Positions 26,400-35,372 are shown, counted from the stretch's first letter. The stretch is DNA of 64,000 bases from Lachnoclostridium sp. UBA1308 (GCA_002307215.1 DBTU01000047.1:138860-202859), one strand, 5' to 3'. Notes: generated by a model from the letters alone, not told the origin. A program made the numbers and translations.

Positions 26400-26600
26400 A
26401 TGGTGAAAAAAGTTACCGTTCAGCCTTGCAAGGATAGTGACAAGACCGGGTATTGTATCGCTATGTCAAATATGTATAATACGTCAGATTTATTGACGGA
26501 ATTAGAATTCGGAACTCTGTTATTGAAATGCTTCCTCTGTAAATTTCACGGTTTTTATAAATGCGATTGCTTCATCATAGGTGAAATATTTCTCGTTTAA
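26400..26600 (+). CDS. Doubtful small ORF between rex and blaR
   Basis: GGGGAGG precedes ATG 26400 (and GTG 26403), opening a frame that starts MVKKVTVQPCKDSDKTGYCIAMS and continues about 80 bases into the antisense of the blaR 3' end. It has a good ribosome site, but no promoter of its own is seen and the tail is merely the complement of blaR. It may be a truncated gene. No family is recognised. Confidence 0.25.
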   Translation: MVKKVTVQPCKDSDKTGYCIAMSNMYNTSDLLTELEFGTLLLKCFLCKFHGFYKCDCFIIGEIFLV

Positions 26601-28499
26601 AAAGATACAATATGCCATATCACCATCTTCTCTAGCGAAATAAATTTCATACATTTTACTTGTCTGGTCATCCTCTGAAATCGCTTTTTTGGAGTCTTCT
26701 GCAATAGCCACCTCAGCCGCCGTATATAAATCATGGCTTACCTCCATCAGAACCGCCTGCTCGTCCATATAATTCAAAACTACCGGATCCGCGATAGGCC
26801 CCGTATGATTTACATGCATATCACCTTTTATCAGCCTTCCGTCTTCAAAGGTAACAAATGGGGATGAAGAGTCCCATATGACTGAATTAGGAAGTAAAAG
26901 CACACCTCCTGCTGCATACCAATTAATCGGAGCGTTCTCGTTCAGCTCCGGCATCTCACCATTTTTCAAGAAGAGACTACCTCCTCCATATTCTAAAGTA
27001 GCAATAAAATCACTGTCCACATATCCCTCCGGAAGCTGATATGTCAGATAATCACTCATCTTGATATTCTTCTTTAAAAAGGAATAGATGTCCGTATTAA
27101 CTGTATATTTTGAATCAGAAGAATAAATGAGTATTACATCCGAATCCGTATTCTTAACTAACCGTATCATGTCGATTTTATTATCAGCTTTCATGTATGA
27201 AACCTGTAGTTCATAAGACTTGCCATCATACATAAGTGAAAAGGTAAGATAGGCATTTAAAGCTTCCTCAGAAGACAATTTATCCGATATTGCATTACTA
27301 TATGAACTAAAATCCTTTAAAGAAAAATGATTCCATTCGGTAATTTGTAGCAGTGTGTCCATTGTTAAGATTTTTTCATCGGATTCCTTCTCTATGTCGG
27401 AAGGAGGATAGGTTATGTTATTCGATGTGAGATCCATATCTTCGACATTGGAATCTATGTTATCATAAAGCTGACCTGCCTGATTAGGAGCCTCCAGCTT
27501 TAAAGCTACTGGGATAACATTCTCCTCGTTGGCTTTCGGATTCGCGGCACATGCGATGATAGTAATCAGACATACAATCAAAATCGGAATCATCAGCCAA
27601 AGCCTTGGCTTTCTGAAACTGAGTATGTTCTTTATTCTTCTCTTCACATCTGACTCTCCAAAGAAAAGTGGACCGGCTTTCGGAAATCTGTGATTCACGG
27701 CAAAGGATAATAATGACAAACTGTAATCCTTTTTCATAAAAATGCCCGACTCACTTAATACTTTCTCATCACAGCTCATTTCCATATCCCTGCACATGCA
27801 AAAAAAAGCGACCCATACCAGCGGATGGAACCAATATACCATTAGCAGAAGAAATGCTGCCGGCTTTATTATATAATCCAATCGTTTGATATGATATTGT
27901 TCATGCTTTAGAATATAACTCTGTTCCAGTTCACCAAGCCGGAATGGGATATATATTTTGGGTTTTAGAATTCCAAGTACAAAAGGTGAGGGGATTTCAT
28001 CGCTTTGATAAATATTATCCTTTAGCAAGACTGCGTTTGCAACCCTGCGCTTTAGCTTATGAAAGGAAAATAGACTGTAAACCAGTAGAACAGCAATCCC
28101 GGTTATCCATAGCACCGCCATTATATGATCGGGGGTTATCATTGTATTCTGAACTTGATTGACAGCATGAATGTTTCCGTTTGAAGCACCTGTGGACAAT
28201 ACCTTTGTAGTTATATCTGAGGAATTTGTATTCCGAGTAATATTCGTAAAATATAACATCGTGCTATTATTTCCCGAATTATTACTGTTATGATAGAAAC
28301 GAATATTTAGAATGCTGAGTATTGAAGAAAATGATACCGGACAAATTAAACGAAATCCAACCACACTCCATAGCAAATAAGAAAATACCTTGGGTGCTCT
28401 TCTAAGGAATAGACGTGTGAGTAATACCATAAGAATTACAAAGCTGGCTGTAACAGCCATGTTGATAACTGCATAGAAATATGCTTGTAATAAGTCCAT
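26520..28499 (-). CDS. BlaR1/MecR1-type M56 metallopeptidase sensor
   Basis: A 659-residue membrane protein. Four hydrophobic segments flank an M56 zinc protease domain with H199-E200-Q-Y-H203 and the downstream DMEMSCDEKVL that gives the third ligand. A last membrane segment at about 290 (LMIPILIVCLITIIACAA) leads to a 350-residue extracellular part. That part lacks the S-x-x-K penicillin-binding motif of true BlaR1, so beta-lactam sensing is unlikely and the signal is unknown. M56 sensors inactivate their paired BlaI repressor. ATG 28499 starts one base after the blaI stop. An earlier in-frame start reads through the 27-bp repeats and is not likely. Confidence 0.88.
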   Translation of the reverse strand: MDLLQAYFYAVINMAVTASFVILMVLLTRLFLRRAPKVFSYLLWSVVGFRLICPVSFSSILSILNIRFYHNSNNSGNNSTMLYFTNITRNTNSSDITTKVLSTGASNGNIHAVNQVQNTMITPDHIMAVLWITGIAVLLVYSLFSFHKLKRRVANAVLLKDNIYQSDEIPSPFVLGILKPKIYIPFRLGELEQSYILKHEQYHIKRLDYIIKPAAFLLLMVYWFHPLVWVAFFCMCRDMEMSCDEKVLSESGIFMKKDYSLSLLSFAVNHRFPKAGPLFFGESDVKRRIKNILSFRKPRLWLMIPILIVCLITIIACAANPKANEENVIPVALKLEAPNQAGQLYDNIDSNVEDMDLTSNNITYPPSDIEKESDEKILTMDTLLQITEWNHFSLKDFSSYSNAISDKLSSEEALNAYLTFSLMYDGKSYELQVSYMKADNKIDMIRLVKNTDSDVILIYSSDSKYTVNTDIYSFLKKNIKMSDYLTYQLPEGYVDSDFIATLEYGGGSLFLKNGEMPELNENAPINWYAAGGVLLLPNSVIWDSSSPFVTFEDGRLIKGDMHVNHTGPIADPVVLNYMDEQAVLMEVSHDLYTAAEVAIAEDSKKAISEDDQTSKMYEIYFAREDGDMAYCIFLNEKYFTYDEAIAFIKTVKFTEEAFQ

Positions 28500-28500
28500 T

Positions 28501-28944
28501 CTACTCCTCCTTGCTTTCAAAGGAGGAGTTATCCTCCTTGCTTTCAAAGGAGGAGTTATCCTCCTTGCTTTCAAAGGAGGAGTTATCCTCCTTATGCACC
28601 TCAATCATATGCTTGATTTCTTCTGCTTCCCCCTCCGATATTTTCCTTCCACTGAAGAATGCACTTAAAAACTGCGGTAGGGAACCTTCAAACGTACGTT
28701 CCACAAAATTGCCGGATTCCTGCGATTGTACCTGCTCCTTTGAAATTCGTACGGATACGACTGCTTGCTCATTTATGACAAAGCCTTTTTCACTTAGTTT
28801 TTTAATCGTTGTATAGGTCGTGGATTTCTTCCATCCAAGCTTCTCATAGCACAGTTCAACAAGCCTGCCGGAATTGATCGGCGCATTCGCCCAAACAATC
28901 AACATGAAACGATAATCACTGTCACATAATTTTAATGAATCCAT
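28501..28944 (-). CDS. BlaI/MecI-family repressor with a repeat-derived tail
   Basis: This 147-residue winged-helix repressor covers the family in residues 1-115 (YRFMLIVWANAPINSGRLVEL, KKSTTYTTIKKLSEKGFV). BlaI proteins are dimeric repressors cut by the paired M56 protease. The last 30 residues are three copies of KEDNSSFES, translated from the 27-bp tandem repeat, and are not a normal family feature. TACCTCC on the plus strand marks the ribosome site before ATG 28944. The gene and blaR are joined by TAG-A-ATG. Confidence 0.9.
   Translation of the reverse strand: MDSLKLCDSDYRFMLIVWANAPINSGRLVELCYEKLGWKKSTTYTTIKKLSEKGFVINEQAVVSVRISKEQVQSQESGNFVERTFEGSLPQFLSAFFSGRKISEGEAEEIKHMIEVHKEDNSSFESKEDNSSFESKEDNSSFESKEE
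28502..28591 (-). repeat. 27-bp tandem repeat (three units) at the blaI-blaR junction
   Basis: On the minus strand each unit begins AAGGAGGATAACTCCTCCTT, itself a perfect 8-bp inverted repeat with a 4-base loop, then TGAAAGC. Three full units are followed by AAGGAGGAGTAG, the ribosome site of blaR and the blaI stop. TCCTCCTT of the last unit can pair with this AAGGAGGA across a 7-base loop, which would hide the blaR ribosome site until a ribosome translating blaI opens it. Confidence 0.9.
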
Positions 28945-28968
28945 GTATATTACCTCCTATGTGCCAAG

Positions 28969-29022
28969 GTCTATAATCACCAACCGCGTTTAAAGTCTAT
29001 AACAATAGACCTGCAATGTCAA
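28969..29022 (-). promoter_or_regulatory. blaI-blaR promoter and BlaI operator
   Basis: TTGACA (29017-29022) is the -35 box. A perfect palindrome GTCTATAACAATAGAC (28995-29010) covers the -10 region, where TATAGA or TAGACT is the -10 sequence. A second copy of the half-site, TTATAGAC on the minus strand, lies at 28969-28976. This is the arrangement expected for dimeric BlaI repressors, here with a GTCTAT core in place of the staphylococcal TACA/TGTA. Confidence 0.7.
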
Positions 29023-29052
29023 GCACATTCCTGGAGTATGTAACGCTGCCAG

Positions 29053-30624
29053 CTAATTCACCTTTACCTTTACCGTTGCCGCCAGCTTATTGGTAGCTTT
29101 ATCATAAATCTTAATAGCACAGCTTCCTTTCTTCACTCCGGTAACTATACCCGTTGAAGAAACCTTGGCGATTTTACTGTCCGTTGATTGAAATGTCAAA
29201 TCCTTATATCCGTTGCTGCTGACAAAAACCGCATTTTTGATGCTGGCTGTCTTTTTGACCGCCAGGATGACGCTCTTATATCTACTGTTAACCGAGGGGC
29301 TTACCGTTACCGGTATCTCAAATTTTTGATCATGATGAGTTACCATAATCTTTGTCGAGCCTGCACGCTTACCGGTCACGATACCGTCTTTATCCACAGT
29401 TGCAATAGTTTCATCCTTCGATTGATATGTTATATTCTTAGGCGTTACGTCAGCAGGCGTAATCATCAGGCTGATGGTTGCTGTTTTCTGATATATTACC
29501 TTGATATTGTCATAATCCATAATGGTGAAGTCGGGGTCGGCTACTACGACCTCACATTCCTGTTCAATCCCCAAATCCTCGTTAACTGCCTTTATCACGG
29601 CTGTTCCTTCGCCAACCCCTTTGATGACCCCATCCTCAGTAACCGTTGTCACCTCCGGATTCCCGCTGGAAAAGGTCAGCTTAATCTGATCCGGATTCTC
29701 AAGCAGCCATTGGAAGGTGCCCTCCGAAGTCATTGTAACCTTTTTTAGCGGGTCAAGCTTCACATTATATACCGAAGCCAGGATACCATGATATTCTGAA
29801 TTTCCATCCTCAACATAATTTACATCAGCAAAATCAAAATAGTTTTCATAGATGGAATCCAGCGTATGTGACTGCAAATCCTTTTTCAGGGCAAGAAAGT
29901 ATTTCACATCACCGGAACCGGCTCCCCAGGTCGTATCAACATAATACCATTTCCCGTCTAAACATACTGCATTCCAGGCATGAGAACCTGATTCAGAACC
30001 ATTGTCCGCTTCACCGGAGACGATCTTGCACCTTATGCCAAGCTCGGTTGCAAGCGCATAATAAAGCAGAGAATAGCCCTGGCATACCGCCGTACCGTTA
30101 TAAAGCGCCGCATAGGCAGAATATTTCATATTATCATCATTATCTCTATAATCATAAGTCACATGGCTTGTAACATAATGATAGGCCCAAGCAGCTTTCT
30201 CATAATCGGAAGCTTTGATAATGGACGGATTATCTATAATCAGCTTATGTATCGTATCATAGACATATTCTGTCTGCGCGGGAGTTTCCAGACCTTGGAT
30301 ATTGTAATTGACACTCAGCTTCTTAATGGCATAATCCAGCGTTGTTTGACTTACTGTAATCATGTTCATATTATAATAAGCATAGTCCGAATCGGCATAA
30401 TCCTGAAGCGCATACTGGAGCCCATACAAATCGGTATGATAATCCGTTTCATCACCGGCATATTCTAATGAAATCTCCCTGTCATTCGTTGCCATTGCCC
30501 TATTGAACTCGATATTCTCATACTCCGGTGCTTCCACATAATAAGTGACCGCCTGAACCGACTGCGATATAATACTTAAGCTGAGTATCAGCAGTAAGAT
30601 TGAAATCCTGAATTTGCGCCTCAT
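29053..30624 (-). CDS. Secreted transglutaminase-like protein with Big_2 domains
   Basis: A 523-residue exported protein. Residues 1-25 form a signal peptide ending near SVQA. A transglutaminase-like domain follows, with the catalytic triad C181 (AVCQGYS), H215 (SHAWNAV) and D230 (YVDTTW). From about residue 290 three bacterial Ig-like Big_2 modules follow, recognisable by the repeated pattern V-(S/T)-x-(D/S)-G-(I/V)-(V/I)-x-G-(V/K)-x-x-G. Such proteins are thought to act on surface or wall proteins, either as proteases or cross-linkers. The gene is monocistronic and adjoins blaI, but no functional link is evident. Confidence 0.88.
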   Translation of the reverse strand: MRRKFRISILLLILSLSIISQSVQAVTYYVEAPEYENIEFNRAMATNDREISLEYAGDETDYHTDLYGLQYALQDYADSDYAYYNMNMITVSQTTLDYAIKKLSVNYNIQGLETPAQTEYVYDTIHKLIIDNPSIIKASDYEKAAWAYHYVTSHVTYDYRDNDDNMKYSAYAALYNGTAVCQGYSLLYYALATELGIRCKIVSGEADNGSESGSHAWNAVCLDGKWYYVDTTWGAGSGDVKYFLALKKDLQSHTLDSIYENYFDFADVNYVEDGNSEYHGILASVYNVKLDPLKKVTMTSEGTFQWLLENPDQIKLTFSSGNPEVTTVTEDGVIKGVGEGTAVIKAVNEDLGIEQECEVVVADPDFTIMDYDNIKVIYQKTATISLMITPADVTPKNITYQSKDETIATVDKDGIVTGKRAGSTKIMVTHHDQKFEIPVTVSPSVNSRYKSVILAVKKTASIKNAVFVSSNGYKDLTFQSTDSKIAKVSSTGIVTGVKKGSCAIKIYDKATNKLAATVKVKVN

Positions 30625-30776
30625 ATTGTCCTCCTTTGTGCCGCTTCCGCATAATAAAGCTACTTCATCCTCTGATTGCAGAAGAATTATTGGTTATATT
30701 TTAGCACATAATCCAGCATCCGACAATTATTGCGGATAAATCCTCACAAACTAATTTTATCCATCTTGCTGTTCAG

Positions 30777-30913
30777 ACCCCACCGATAATCCAGCCGGAT
30801 AATTTCGGCAAATGTTTCCGAATCGGAGAGGCCCAAGTACCCAATGTGGTCAACTTAAGGTAGATTAACTGTCAAAATCATATCACTAACTTAGGCTGGA
30901 CTGTGAATAGTAA
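30777..30913. repeat. Dispersed palindromic element, copy B (diverged)
   Basis: This stretch is a weaker copy of the 5.7-kb element. It shares ATTTCGGCAAATGTTTCCGA (against ATTTCGACAAATGTCTCCGA), a right end GGCTGGACTGTGAATAGTAAC (almost the A end), and the same order of blocks. It also carries AATGTGGTCAACTTAAGGT, which recurs at the window's right edge. No coding frame is seen. The rest of the gene-free stretch 30625-31047 is plain AT-rich leader. Confidence 0.7.
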
Positions 30914-31047
30914 CTTAAATCAATATAAATCGGATAAAATAGCTCAACCTTTCTTTACTTGCGTAAGTTCCTATGCTAAAATAATCAACGTATAAAACAG
31001 GTGAGATAGCTTCTTCTCCTGATAAGAAGATAATGAGGGATAAACAT

Positions 31048-33060
31048 ATGATACTTGCATGTAAAAATATAAATAAAGCATTTGGAACGGCAGAGATCCT
31101 TAAGTCTGTCTCCTTTCATGTAAATGAAAAGGAAAAGGCGGCTATTGTCGGCATCAATGGTGCCGGTAAATCAACTCTGTTAAAAATCATCATGAAGGAA
31201 CTGCCTGCCGATGATGGTGAGGTGATTCTAGCAAAAGGAAGTACCATAGGTTATCTTGCACAGCATCAAAACCTATCCACTGATAACTCCATACTTGATG
31301 AGATGATGACTGTAAAACAAGATGTTATTGATCTTGATAGCAATATTCGTTCCTTGGAGCATGACATGAAGCATGCGGAAGGACCGAAGCTTGAACAGAT
31401 GCTGAATACGTATACCCGTCTTGTACATGAATTCGAAATCAAGAACGGCTATGCCTACCAGAGCGAGGTGACCGGAATTCTAAAAGGCCTTGGATTCTTT
31501 GAAGAGGAATTCGGCAAAAAGGTCAACACCTTATCCGGGGGACAAAAAACCAGAATAGCTCTTGGAAAGCTGTTATTATCAAAACCGGATATTATTTTAT
31601 TAGATGAACCTACCAATCATCTGGACTTAATTTCAATCGCCTGGCTGGAAACCTTCTTACTCAACTATAACGGAGCTGTTATTGTCGTTGCCCATGACCG
31701 TTATTTTCTTGATAAGGTAGTATCCAAGGTCGTTGAGCTTGATAACTCCAAATGTCAGTCCTTTGAAGGCAATTATTCTGCATATGTGCAGAAGAAATCC
31801 ATGCTCGAGAACGCAATGCTGAAACAGTTTCTTAATCAGCAACAGGAAATCAAACATCAGGAGGAAGTTATTACAAAGCTTCGTTCTTTCAATCGTGAAA
31901 AATCCATTAAGCGCGCAGAAAGCCGGGAAAAAATGCTGGAGAAAATCGAACGGGTCGATCGCCCCGTGGATCATACCCAGATACATTTTCAACTGGAGCC
32001 CCGTATTATGAGCGGAAATGATGTACTTACCGTGACCGAGCTTGCGAAAAATTATGATCAGCTGACTCTGTTCACGAATCTGAGCTTTGATATAAAACGA
32101 GGCGAAAGAGTTGCTATCATCGGTAATAACGGAACCGGAAAAACCACCATTCTTAAGATTATTAATGGTCAAACGGATGCGGATGCGGGTCAGATTCGTC
32201 TTGGTGCCAAGGTAAACATTGGTTATTATGATCAGGAGCATCAGGTGCTCGATCCGGAGAAGACATTGTTTGATGAATTGCAGGATGCCTATCCCAATCT
32301 GGACAATACCGCAATCCGTAATATATTAGCTGCATTTTTGTTTACCGAAGACGATGTGTTCAAGCGTATTAAGGATATTAGCGGAGGTGAACGCGGACGT
32401 GTATCACTTGCAAAGCTGATGTTGTCCGAGGCAAATCTTCTGATTTTAGATGAGCCGACGAATCACCTGGATATTACTTCTAAAGAAATTCTAGAGAATG
32501 CCATCAACCACTACAGCGGAACTGTATTATATGTGTCCCATGACCGCTATTTTATTAATAAAACAGCTACAAGAATTCTGGATTTGACCGGACAGTCCTT
32601 ATTAAACTATATCGGAAATTATGATTATTATCTGGAAAAAAAACCTGAAGTAGAAGCTGCGTATCTTGGAAAAGCTGCAACATCGACATCTATACCTACC
32701 GGAAGACCGGGTGCTTTTCCTACCCCCACAGCATCCTTAGGCAATGCTTACACAGATAATAAAGCGAACCAAACTTATACACAACCGGTCGGGAATGAAG
32801 GCGATAACAAGCAGAATTGGCAGCAACAGAAGGAAGAACAAGCCAGAATTCGCAAGAGAAAGAGCGATCTTAATAAGGCCGAAGATGAAATATCACAACT
32901 TGAAGTTCGTAATGAAGAAATCAATGACTTACTGACGAAAGAAGAAGTCTTTACGAATGCCGCAAAACTTCTGGAGTTAAACAATGAGAAAAAGAAGCTT
33001 GAAGCTCGCCTTGAGGGGCTTATGGAACAATGGGAGTTACTGGCTGCAGAAGAGACCTAA
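31048..33060 (+). CDS. ABC-F family ATPase (YdiF-like)
   Basis: A 670-residue soluble protein with two ABC domains and no membrane segment. Walker A motifs are GINGAGKST and GNNGTGKTT; signatures are LSGGQKTR and ISGGERGR; Walker B with LLDEPTNHLD occurs in both. Between the domains lies the charged linker (about residues 240-310) that in ABC-F proteins reaches the ribosomal P-site tRNA. A C-terminal coiled coil (RKRKSDLNKAEDEISQLEVR) follows a low-complexity stretch. The family modulates translation and some members give antibiotic resistance. This one looks like the housekeeping YdiF group. ATG 31048 has GAGGG upstream. Confidence 0.9.
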   Translation: MILACKNINKAFGTAEILKSVSFHVNEKEKAAIVGINGAGKSTLLKIIMKELPADDGEVILAKGSTIGYLAQHQNLSTDNSILDEMMTVKQDVIDLDSNIRSLEHDMKHAEGPKLEQMLNTYTRLVHEFEIKNGYAYQSEVTGILKGLGFFEEEFGKKVNTLSGGQKTRIALGKLLLSKPDIILLDEPTNHLDLISIAWLETFLLNYNGAVIVVAHDRYFLDKVVSKVVELDNSKCQSFEGNYSAYVQKKSMLENAMLKQFLNQQQEIKHQEEVITKLRSFNREKSIKRAESREKMLEKIERVDRPVDHTQIHFQLEPRIMSGNDVLTVTELAKNYDQLTLFTNLSFDIKRGERVAIIGNNGTGKTTILKIINGQTDADAGQIRLGAKVNIGYYDQEHQVLDPEKTLFDELQDAYPNLDNTAIRNILAAFLFTEDDVFKRIKDISGGERGRVSLAKLMLSEANLLILDEPTNHLDITSKEILENAINHYSGTVLYVSHDRYFINKTATRILDLTGQSLLNYIGNYDYYLEKKPEVEAAYLGKAATSTSIPTGRPGAFPTPTASLGNAYTDNKANQTYTQPVGNEGDNKQNWQQQKEEQARIRKRKSDLNKAEDEISQLEVRNEEINDLLTKEEVFTNAAKLLELNNEKKKLEARLEGLMEQWELLAAEET

Positions 33061-33092
33061 TGCTTCATGAGTGAAGTATTAGATCTCTTCTA
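33047..33092 (+). other. Hairpin overlapping the ABC-F stop codon
   Basis: AGAAGAGACCTAATGCTTCA pairs with TGAAGTATTAGATCTCTTCT across a 4-base loop with a few mismatches. No long U-run follows, so it is a stability element or a weak terminator. Confidence 0.5.
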
Positions 33093-33119
33093 CCACTTAA
33101 ACTCTTTACATCAAAATAA

Positions 33120-34406
33120 TTATTTATCTCCATAATTAAACCACATTGCGGGAAGCGCAGTCATCTGATTACCCGAAACATCATAACCATATTCCATAAC
33201 CTTACCATTCGACGAAAGAAATGCCGCACAGTTTTGCCCGGTTCCCGGAGTCCTAAGCCATGTATCTGCATTCATCGTTGGTAATAAAGTACTGTAGGTC
33301 TGCGCTTCCTGCATGCTAAGAACAAATAGATAATCCTCTGTCTCACTGCCTCCGTCTGTACCATAGACTGTATTATCGCTGTTTGTTACAGTCGTAAGTA
33401 CAATACTGTTTTGTTCCTGCTTTGAGAAAGTATCGCTTCTATATTCACTATTTAAAAATTCTCGTAGTTGTGAGGTTTCCCAGGTGATATTCTCCGGTAC
33501 ATTATGGTAGGAGATGTCTGTCAAGGCTTTCGTTTTAAGCAGAAGTACCTGATTATTATTATATTCCAGTATCTTCCATTTCGTTTTTCCTATACTAACT
33601 GTTTTTCCGACAACGCCGTTTTTGATAATCAGCTTTTCTAAATCAACTTCCCTTTCCAGGCTGTCTTTATAATCGCCCAAATCAGAAATAGTAGTCAACG
33701 CTTTGGTGTACTCACCCTTAGCCTCTAATTTCAAACCATACTGATACTTGCTCTCCAGTAATTTCTCCTCACTGTCCATATAAGAACCCAGATTCTCATA
33801 TAGGCCTGACGCAAGGTGATATGAGCCAATTGTCATGGATAAATTTGCAATCATATATTTGGGGAAAGAGGTTTTTAGACCAATAACAAGTAGAAGGATA
33901 CACAAAACAATCATTCCCCAACGGAAGAATGTTTTCTTTATCCCTCTTCTTTCCATACTTATGCTTTTTAGATCACATAGTTCCGCCAGTTCATCAGCAT
34001 CCAGATATCCCTTGACCTTTCTGAATTCAGCGGCTGTCTGCTTAAAATCCTCTGTAGTCTTTGACTTGGTTTTATGAAATTGAGCCCTGTCATAGATGAT
34101 CTTTTTTATTGCTTCTTTCGCCTTTTTTGCGTTACGTTTACACTGTTTTATATGAATCTCGGAATCTTTATATCCGGAAAGAGCAACAAACTGTTCTGTT
34201 ACCTTCTTATACATCCGCACTTTATCTATGCAGGCCGTCATACAGCTGATACTTTCCATAAATTTAATTGCTTTCTGATACTCCGATTCTATTTCCTTAC
34301 TTATTTCATCTTCCGTAACAATAGTGGCTTCAGACGCTTCCAATGTTTCTACGCTTGTTGTTTGTTGTTTTATCTCTTCAAAAGAATCGCCCTTCATGAC
34401 CTGCAT
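33120..34406 (-). CDS. Membrane protein with DUF6273 C-terminal domain
   Basis: A 428-residue protein. Residues 1-155 are cytoplasmic, charged and helical, possibly a set of tetratricopeptide-like helices. One membrane segment lies at about 158-180 (MIVLCILLLVIGLKTSF). Short helical repeats of SEL1/TPR type follow (YKLASGLYENLGSYMDSEEKLLESK; DLGDYKDSLERE). The C-terminal 150 residues, from WKILEYNNNQVLLLK to AMWFNYGDK, match DUF6273, a domain of unknown role common on clostridial surfaces. GAGGA precedes the ATG. No partner genes are evident. Confidence 0.75.
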   Translation of the reverse strand: MQVMKGDSFEEIKQQTTSVETLEASEATIVTEDEISKEIESEYQKAIKFMESISCMTACIDKVRMYKKVTEQFVALSGYKDSEIHIKQCKRNAKKAKEAIKKIIYDRAQFHKTKSKTTEDFKQTAAEFRKVKGYLDADELAELCDLKSISMERRGIKKTFFRWGMIVLCILLLVIGLKTSFPKYMIANLSMTIGSYHLASGLYENLGSYMDSEEKLLESKYQYGLKLEAKGEYTKALTTISDLGDYKDSLEREVDLEKLIIKNGVVGKTVSIGKTKWKILEYNNNQVLLLKTKALTDISYHNVPENITWETSQLREFLNSEYRSDTFSKQEQNSIVLTTVTNSDNTVYGTDGGSETEDYLFVLSMQEAQTYSTLLPTMNADTWLRTPGTGQNCAAFLSSNGKVMEYGYDVSGNQMTALPAMWFNYGDK

Positions 34407-34457
34407 AACATTATCCTCTTTCTATTACCGATAGAATACTGCGCCGGTTCTTTGATA

Positions 34458-35126
34458 TTACAAACCTTGCTCGCTGATATTTTGGATGGTATTCATGATA
34501 TGCTCATGCGCCAATGCTTCAGCCAGCTCACCATCGCGCCTTTTTATTGCGTCGAGTATTGCTGCATGCTCGCGATTTGATTTAGTAACCCTATTAGGCA
34601 TGGACAGAGTGATTTTTCGCACCCTCTCGACATAATGATGAAAATCCGATAGTACATGATACAGGATTTTACTGCCGGAAGCCTCATAAATCATCTCATG
34701 AAACTTATTATCCAAATCTACCATCTGATCGTGATGGTTTCTTCCTGCATGAAATTCAGATAAATATAATATCTCATCCAAAGCTTCAATTTGGGTTTCC
34801 GTAATATGCTCACATGCCCACTTGGCACATAATCCTTCCAGATAGGAACGTATCTTATAGATGTCATGGATATCCTTTGAAGTAATGCCTGTCACATAGG
34901 CTCCCTTATTGGGAATCATGGTAACTAAGCCCTCCAGTTCAAGCTGTCGCAGGGCTTCGCGAACAGGAGTACGGCTAACGCCGAGCTCAAGCCCAATGGT
35001 ATTTTCTTTTAGCTCTTCATTTTCATGGTATATACCGGAAAGAATATCTTCTCTTAACTTATTAAAAACCCGACCTCTTAAAGAATAATTATCACTGGCA
35101 TCTTTGTGAATGTTCAAATCATCCAA
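34458..35126 (-). CDS. FadR-type GntR regulator (FCD domain)
   Basis: A 222-residue regulator with a winged helix (LRGRVFNKLREDILSGIYHENEEL...LGVSRTPVREALRQLELEGLV) and a C-terminal FCD domain with the metal-ligand set D..H..H..H (NKFHEMIYEASG, HHYVERVRKI, REHAAILDAI). FCD regulators often sense carboxylates such as citrate, malate or glycolate. The start is probably TTG 35126, 7 bases after AGGAGG; longer frames lack a ribosome site. It is the last gene after the citrate synthase and isocitrate dehydrogenase. A fitting palindrome lies over their promoter. Confidence 0.88.
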   Translation of the reverse strand: MDDLNIHKDASDNYSLRGRVFNKLREDILSGIYHENEELKENTIGLELGVSRTPVREALRQLELEGLVTMIPNKGAYVTGITSKDIHDIYKIRSYLEGLCAKWACEHITETQIEALDEILYLSEFHAGRNHHDQMVDLDNKFHEMIYEASGSKILYHVLSDFHHYVERVRKITLSMPNRVTKSNREHAAILDAIKRRDGELAEALAHEHIMNTIQNISEQGL

Positions 35127-35159
35127 GGAATTTCCTCCTATCATACGAATAGTGGAACA

Positions 35160-35308
35160 AAGTGTCAGCTTGCTGACACTTTCGCGCGCGAGTGGATTGC
35201 GAAGCAATAAACTTCCTCGCTGCGAGGTGCGCATCCTACACGGAGCGCTTTAATCTTATAGGACAAACTTTCCTAAAAGATTAATATAGCCTCGCAAGAT
35301 CATGCGAG
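35160..35308 (-). other. Four consecutive hairpins between isocitrate dehydrogenase and the GntR gene
   Basis: Four self-complementary stretches follow one another: CTCGCAAGATCATGCGAG (35291-35308), TAATCTT...AAGATTA (35251-35283), CCTCGCTGCGAGG (35215-35227) and AAGTGTCAGC-TT-GCTGACACTT (35160-35181, perfect 10-bp stem). None is followed by a U-run. The region may be a structured leader or mRNA-processing region for the regulator gene. Confidence 0.6.
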
Positions 35309-35372
35309 CCATTAAAAGAACTCCAAAATTAATTCCGTTGGAATTTCATTTTGAACTTCTTCCCGGTGTATA

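Noticed and set aside
28500..28604. N-terminal extension of BlaR through the tandem repeat
   Set aside because: The extended frame lacks a start with a ribosome site. ATG 28499 directly follows GGAGGAG.
31657..32241. 194-codon frame antisense to the ABC-F gene
   Set aside because: The complementary strand carries conserved ABC motifs, so this frame is a shadow.
33835..34580. Plus-strand frames antisense to the DUF6273 protein and its upstream gap
   Set aside because: No ribosome site or family motif, and the phenylalanine/cysteine-rich composition is typical of a shadow frame.
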